DNA of 52,411 nt from Candidatus Ornithomonoglobus intestinigallinarum (lineage in GTDB: Bacteria; Bacillota; Clostridia; UBA1381): positions 1 to 52,411 of the forward strand of contig DVLU01000054.1 in the NCBI GenBank assembly GCA_018715365.1, read 5' to 3'. Positions 51,308-52,411 of this stretch are shown one piece after another. Within the stretch, counting starts at the first letter, position 1; each line of letters opens with the position of its first letter. The position numbers and the translations under genes are program-made. Under the pieces are notes generated by a model that had not been told where the DNA came from, did not search any database, and saw only the letters and a list, made by a program, of their open reading frames with translations.

Positions 51308-51918
51308 AAAATCATTCCTTTCATTTTTGTTATATTTAAACGCATTTAAAATTCATCGTTATGTTTGCGCAACGGCGCATATAAATATTTACCCGCATTT
51401 TATGTATATTAAACAAGAAAATTAAATTTTATATAACGTCATACTGTACAAAATAACGACCGCAGTTTGGTTATTTTAACGAGAGAGAAAATTGCTCTTG
51501 AAAATGATGCAATAATGTGGTATTATTTTTTAACACATGGGCTAATGTCGGTATGTAACGCGTGAACTGCTGTCTGTTCCGAGGAACCTCCTCCGCTGCA
51601 CTCACGCATACCACACGCACCAATAAAGCAATATGCTTTTAATGTGTTCACGAAGACGGCATGCGTTTCGCTTGCGCTCGTCGAAGTTCCTCGGAACAGA
51701 CAGCAGCCCCCGCGTCGCTCACGCATATCTCACGCACCAACAAAGGCAATATGCTTTTAATGTATTCATGAAGACGCCATGCGTTTCGCTTGCGCTCGTC
51801 GAGGTTCCTCGGAACAGACGGCAGTTCACGCTCATTGCCCCATTTGTACCATATATGCGGCGCCGGGCATTAAAACACATTATATATAGTAGAAACTCAT
51901 TTCAAAGGAGGGATTGTT
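51308..51918. other. Intergenic region between the EF-G paralogue and the DUF4250 gene
   Basis: A 611-bp gap. Bases 51308-51540 are AT-rich and must contain the EF-G paralogue's promoter, but I found no clean hexamer pair. Bases 51560-51831 form a repeat element with inverted termini. Bases 51832-51918 lead to the ribosome binding site of the DUF4250 gene. Open frames crossing the element have no ribosome binding sites. Confidence 0.6.
51560..51831. mobile_element. MITE-like 272-bp element with 31-bp terminal inverted repeats
   Basis: The left terminus (51560-51590) and right terminus (51801-51831) are inverted copies matching at 30 of 31 bases. Inside are two direct copies of a 106-107-bp unit (51601-51706 and 51718-51824), each ending in GTTCCTCGGAACAGAC-like sequence; the second copy's end is the right terminus. 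No transposase is encoded. A miniature mobile element or a dispersed repeat is the best guess. No target-site duplication was confirmed. Confidence 0.6.
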
Positions 51919-52092
51919 ATGCTGCCGAAAGACCCCGCAATACTTTTGAGCGTTATAAATACAAAGCTCCGCGACTTTTATCCGAGCCTTGATGCGCTCT
52001 GCGATGACCTCAACGCCGATAAATCGGAAATAGAAGCGTCGCTTTCAGCGATCGGCTATAAATATTCCGAGCTTCGGAATCAATTTATTTGA
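51919..52092 (+). CDS. DUF4250 family small protein
   Basis: A 57-residue protein, MLPKDPAILLSVINTKLRDF then YPSLDALCDDLNADKSEIEA and SLSAIGYKYSELRNQFI. The opening LPKDPxILLSxxNTKLRDFYPSLDALC is the hallmark of DUF4250, a small protein widespread in Clostridia and Bacteroidetes with no known function. The middle looks like a helix-turn-helix-like helical bundle. A very strong AAAGGAGG (51904-51911) precedes the ATG at 7 nt. It is monocistronic, and a hairpin terminator follows about 85 nt later. Confidence 0.88.
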   Translation: MLPKDPAILLSVINTKLRDFYPSLDALCDDLNADKSEIEASLSAIGYKYSELRNQFI

Positions 52093-52411
52093 CATAACGC
52101 GTCGAGTTACGTAAACTTTGTTACGCTTTTTTATATTTTTGTAACAACTTCTTAACTTTTTGTTGCACATCTTACAAGAACATCACCATATATAGGCGAT
52201 GTTTTTGCACATTGACCATATGTTGCGGCGAGATTTTTCTGCCGGACAATATTAAATTCCAATATAAGGATAAATATGCCCGTAATTTTTGTAACATTAC
52301 GTCAAAAAACGCGCTAATATTGCATTTATGTTACATCGTTTTTAAGATTGAGTGACAAAAATTTTAAGCAAACTTAAACTTTTTCGCAAAAACCCTTGAC
52401 AACGCGGTTGA
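52093..52411. other. AT-rich downstream region with several GTTAC/GTAAC motifs
   Basis: No gene is seen in these 319 bp. Apart from the terminator at 52179-52206, it carries repeated GTTAC/GTAAC half-sites (about 52106, 52119, 52141, 52291 and 52330), two of them within TTTTTGTAACA. A TTGACA at 52396-52401 may be the -35 of a promoter whose -10 lies beyond the window. Confidence 0.55.
52179..52206 (+). terminator. Terminator of the DUF4250 gene
   Basis: AACATC.CC (52179-52187) pairs with GG.GATGTT (52195-52203), one mismatch, followed by TTT. A moderate stem, about 85 nt past the stop codon. Confidence 0.6.

Noticed and set aside
49955..51349. A 464-codon open frame on the plus strand opposite the EF-G paralogue gene
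   Set aside because: It is antisense to a clear GTPase gene, has no ribosome binding site, and its translation is a low-complexity Arg/Leu/Tyr-rich mirror of GC-rich third positions.
51601..51824. Possible CRISPR-like array
   Set aside because: Only two copies of a 106-107-bp unit with an 11-bp gap; there are no short repeats with unique spacers and no cas genes.
51633..51992. A 119-codon open frame across the repeat element into the DUF4250 gene
   Set aside because: It reads the two direct repeats in one frame and the DUF4250 gene in a wrong frame, with no ribosome binding site.

Overview
This window looks like a chromosomal segment of a Gram-positive anaerobe of the class Clostridia. The signs are a Rex redox repressor, an EndoA/MazF-type toxin downstream of alr, a nadK-argR-recN operon, a PASTA-containing SpoVD/PBP2B-like protein in a division and cell wall cluster, an IorAB 2-oxoacid ferredoxin oxidoreductase, S-layer homology domains, a DUF4250 gene and strong AGGAGG ribosome binding sites. 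Base composition is moderate, GC-rich at third codon positions with AT-rich intergenic gaps; I did not compute it. No rRNA, tRNA, CRISPR array, transposase or prophage gene was seen. The genus cannot be fixed from the sequence alone.

Layout, left to right. (1) 1-1918: eda-kdgK, the two-step route from 2-keto-3-deoxygluconate to pyruvate and glyceraldehyde-3-phosphate, with its own promoter and a terminator shared with the convergent murG. (2) 1934-12176, minus strand: rsmH-ftsL-spoVD/pbpB-murE-murF-mraY-ftsW/spoVE-murG. murD is missing from its usual place between mraY and ftsW, and there is no mraZ in front and no ftsQ/ftsA/ftsZ behind. (3) 12547-15515, plus strand: tex-lgt, followed by a strongly structured repeat-like element at 15543-15696. 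(4) 15736-20482, minus strand: rdgB and a membrane protein, then, beyond a GC-rich repeat region, nnrE/D-alr-antitoxin-mazF. The antitoxin is a 51-residue gene with a TTG start. (5) 20729-24477, plus strand: iorA-iorB-(43-residue membrane peptide)-paaK, an aryl-2-oxoacid oxidation operon. (6) 24519-29251: a membrane protein (minus), then rex, a P-loop/Asp23 fusion protein overlapping rex, and pcrA (plus).

(7) 29290-41165 and on to 42032, minus strand: a two-component system, a lipoteichoic-acid-synthase-like enzyme, dtd and an ABC-F ATPase, an SLH-glucosaminidase, a small conserved protein, then nadK-argR-recN-rseC. (8) 42184-45160, plus strand: a cob(I)alamin adenosyltransferase-like protein, endonuclease III, a membrane protein and a PIG-V-like mannosyltransferase. 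(9) 45248-51307, minus strand: a secreted beta-helix repeat protein with a translationally coupled 54-residue protein, a sugar-ABC ATPase (MsmX/UgpC type) and an EF-G paralogue. (10) 51308-52411: a 272-bp element bounded by 31-bp inverted repeats, a DUF4250 gene and an AT-rich tail.

Much of the window concerns the envelope: lipid II synthesis and polymerisation, D-alanine supply, lipoprotein maturation, wall polymer synthesis, autolysis and surface proteins. MurE carries the meso-DAP signature. A second theme is redox and anaerobic energy metabolism (rex, iorAB, RseC-like). No single dramatic new system stands out. The least explained items are the two structured non-coding elements (15543-15696 and 51560-51831), the two small coupled genes (23035-23166 and 45248-45412), the rex-linked P-loop/Asp23 fusion and the minimal antitoxin.
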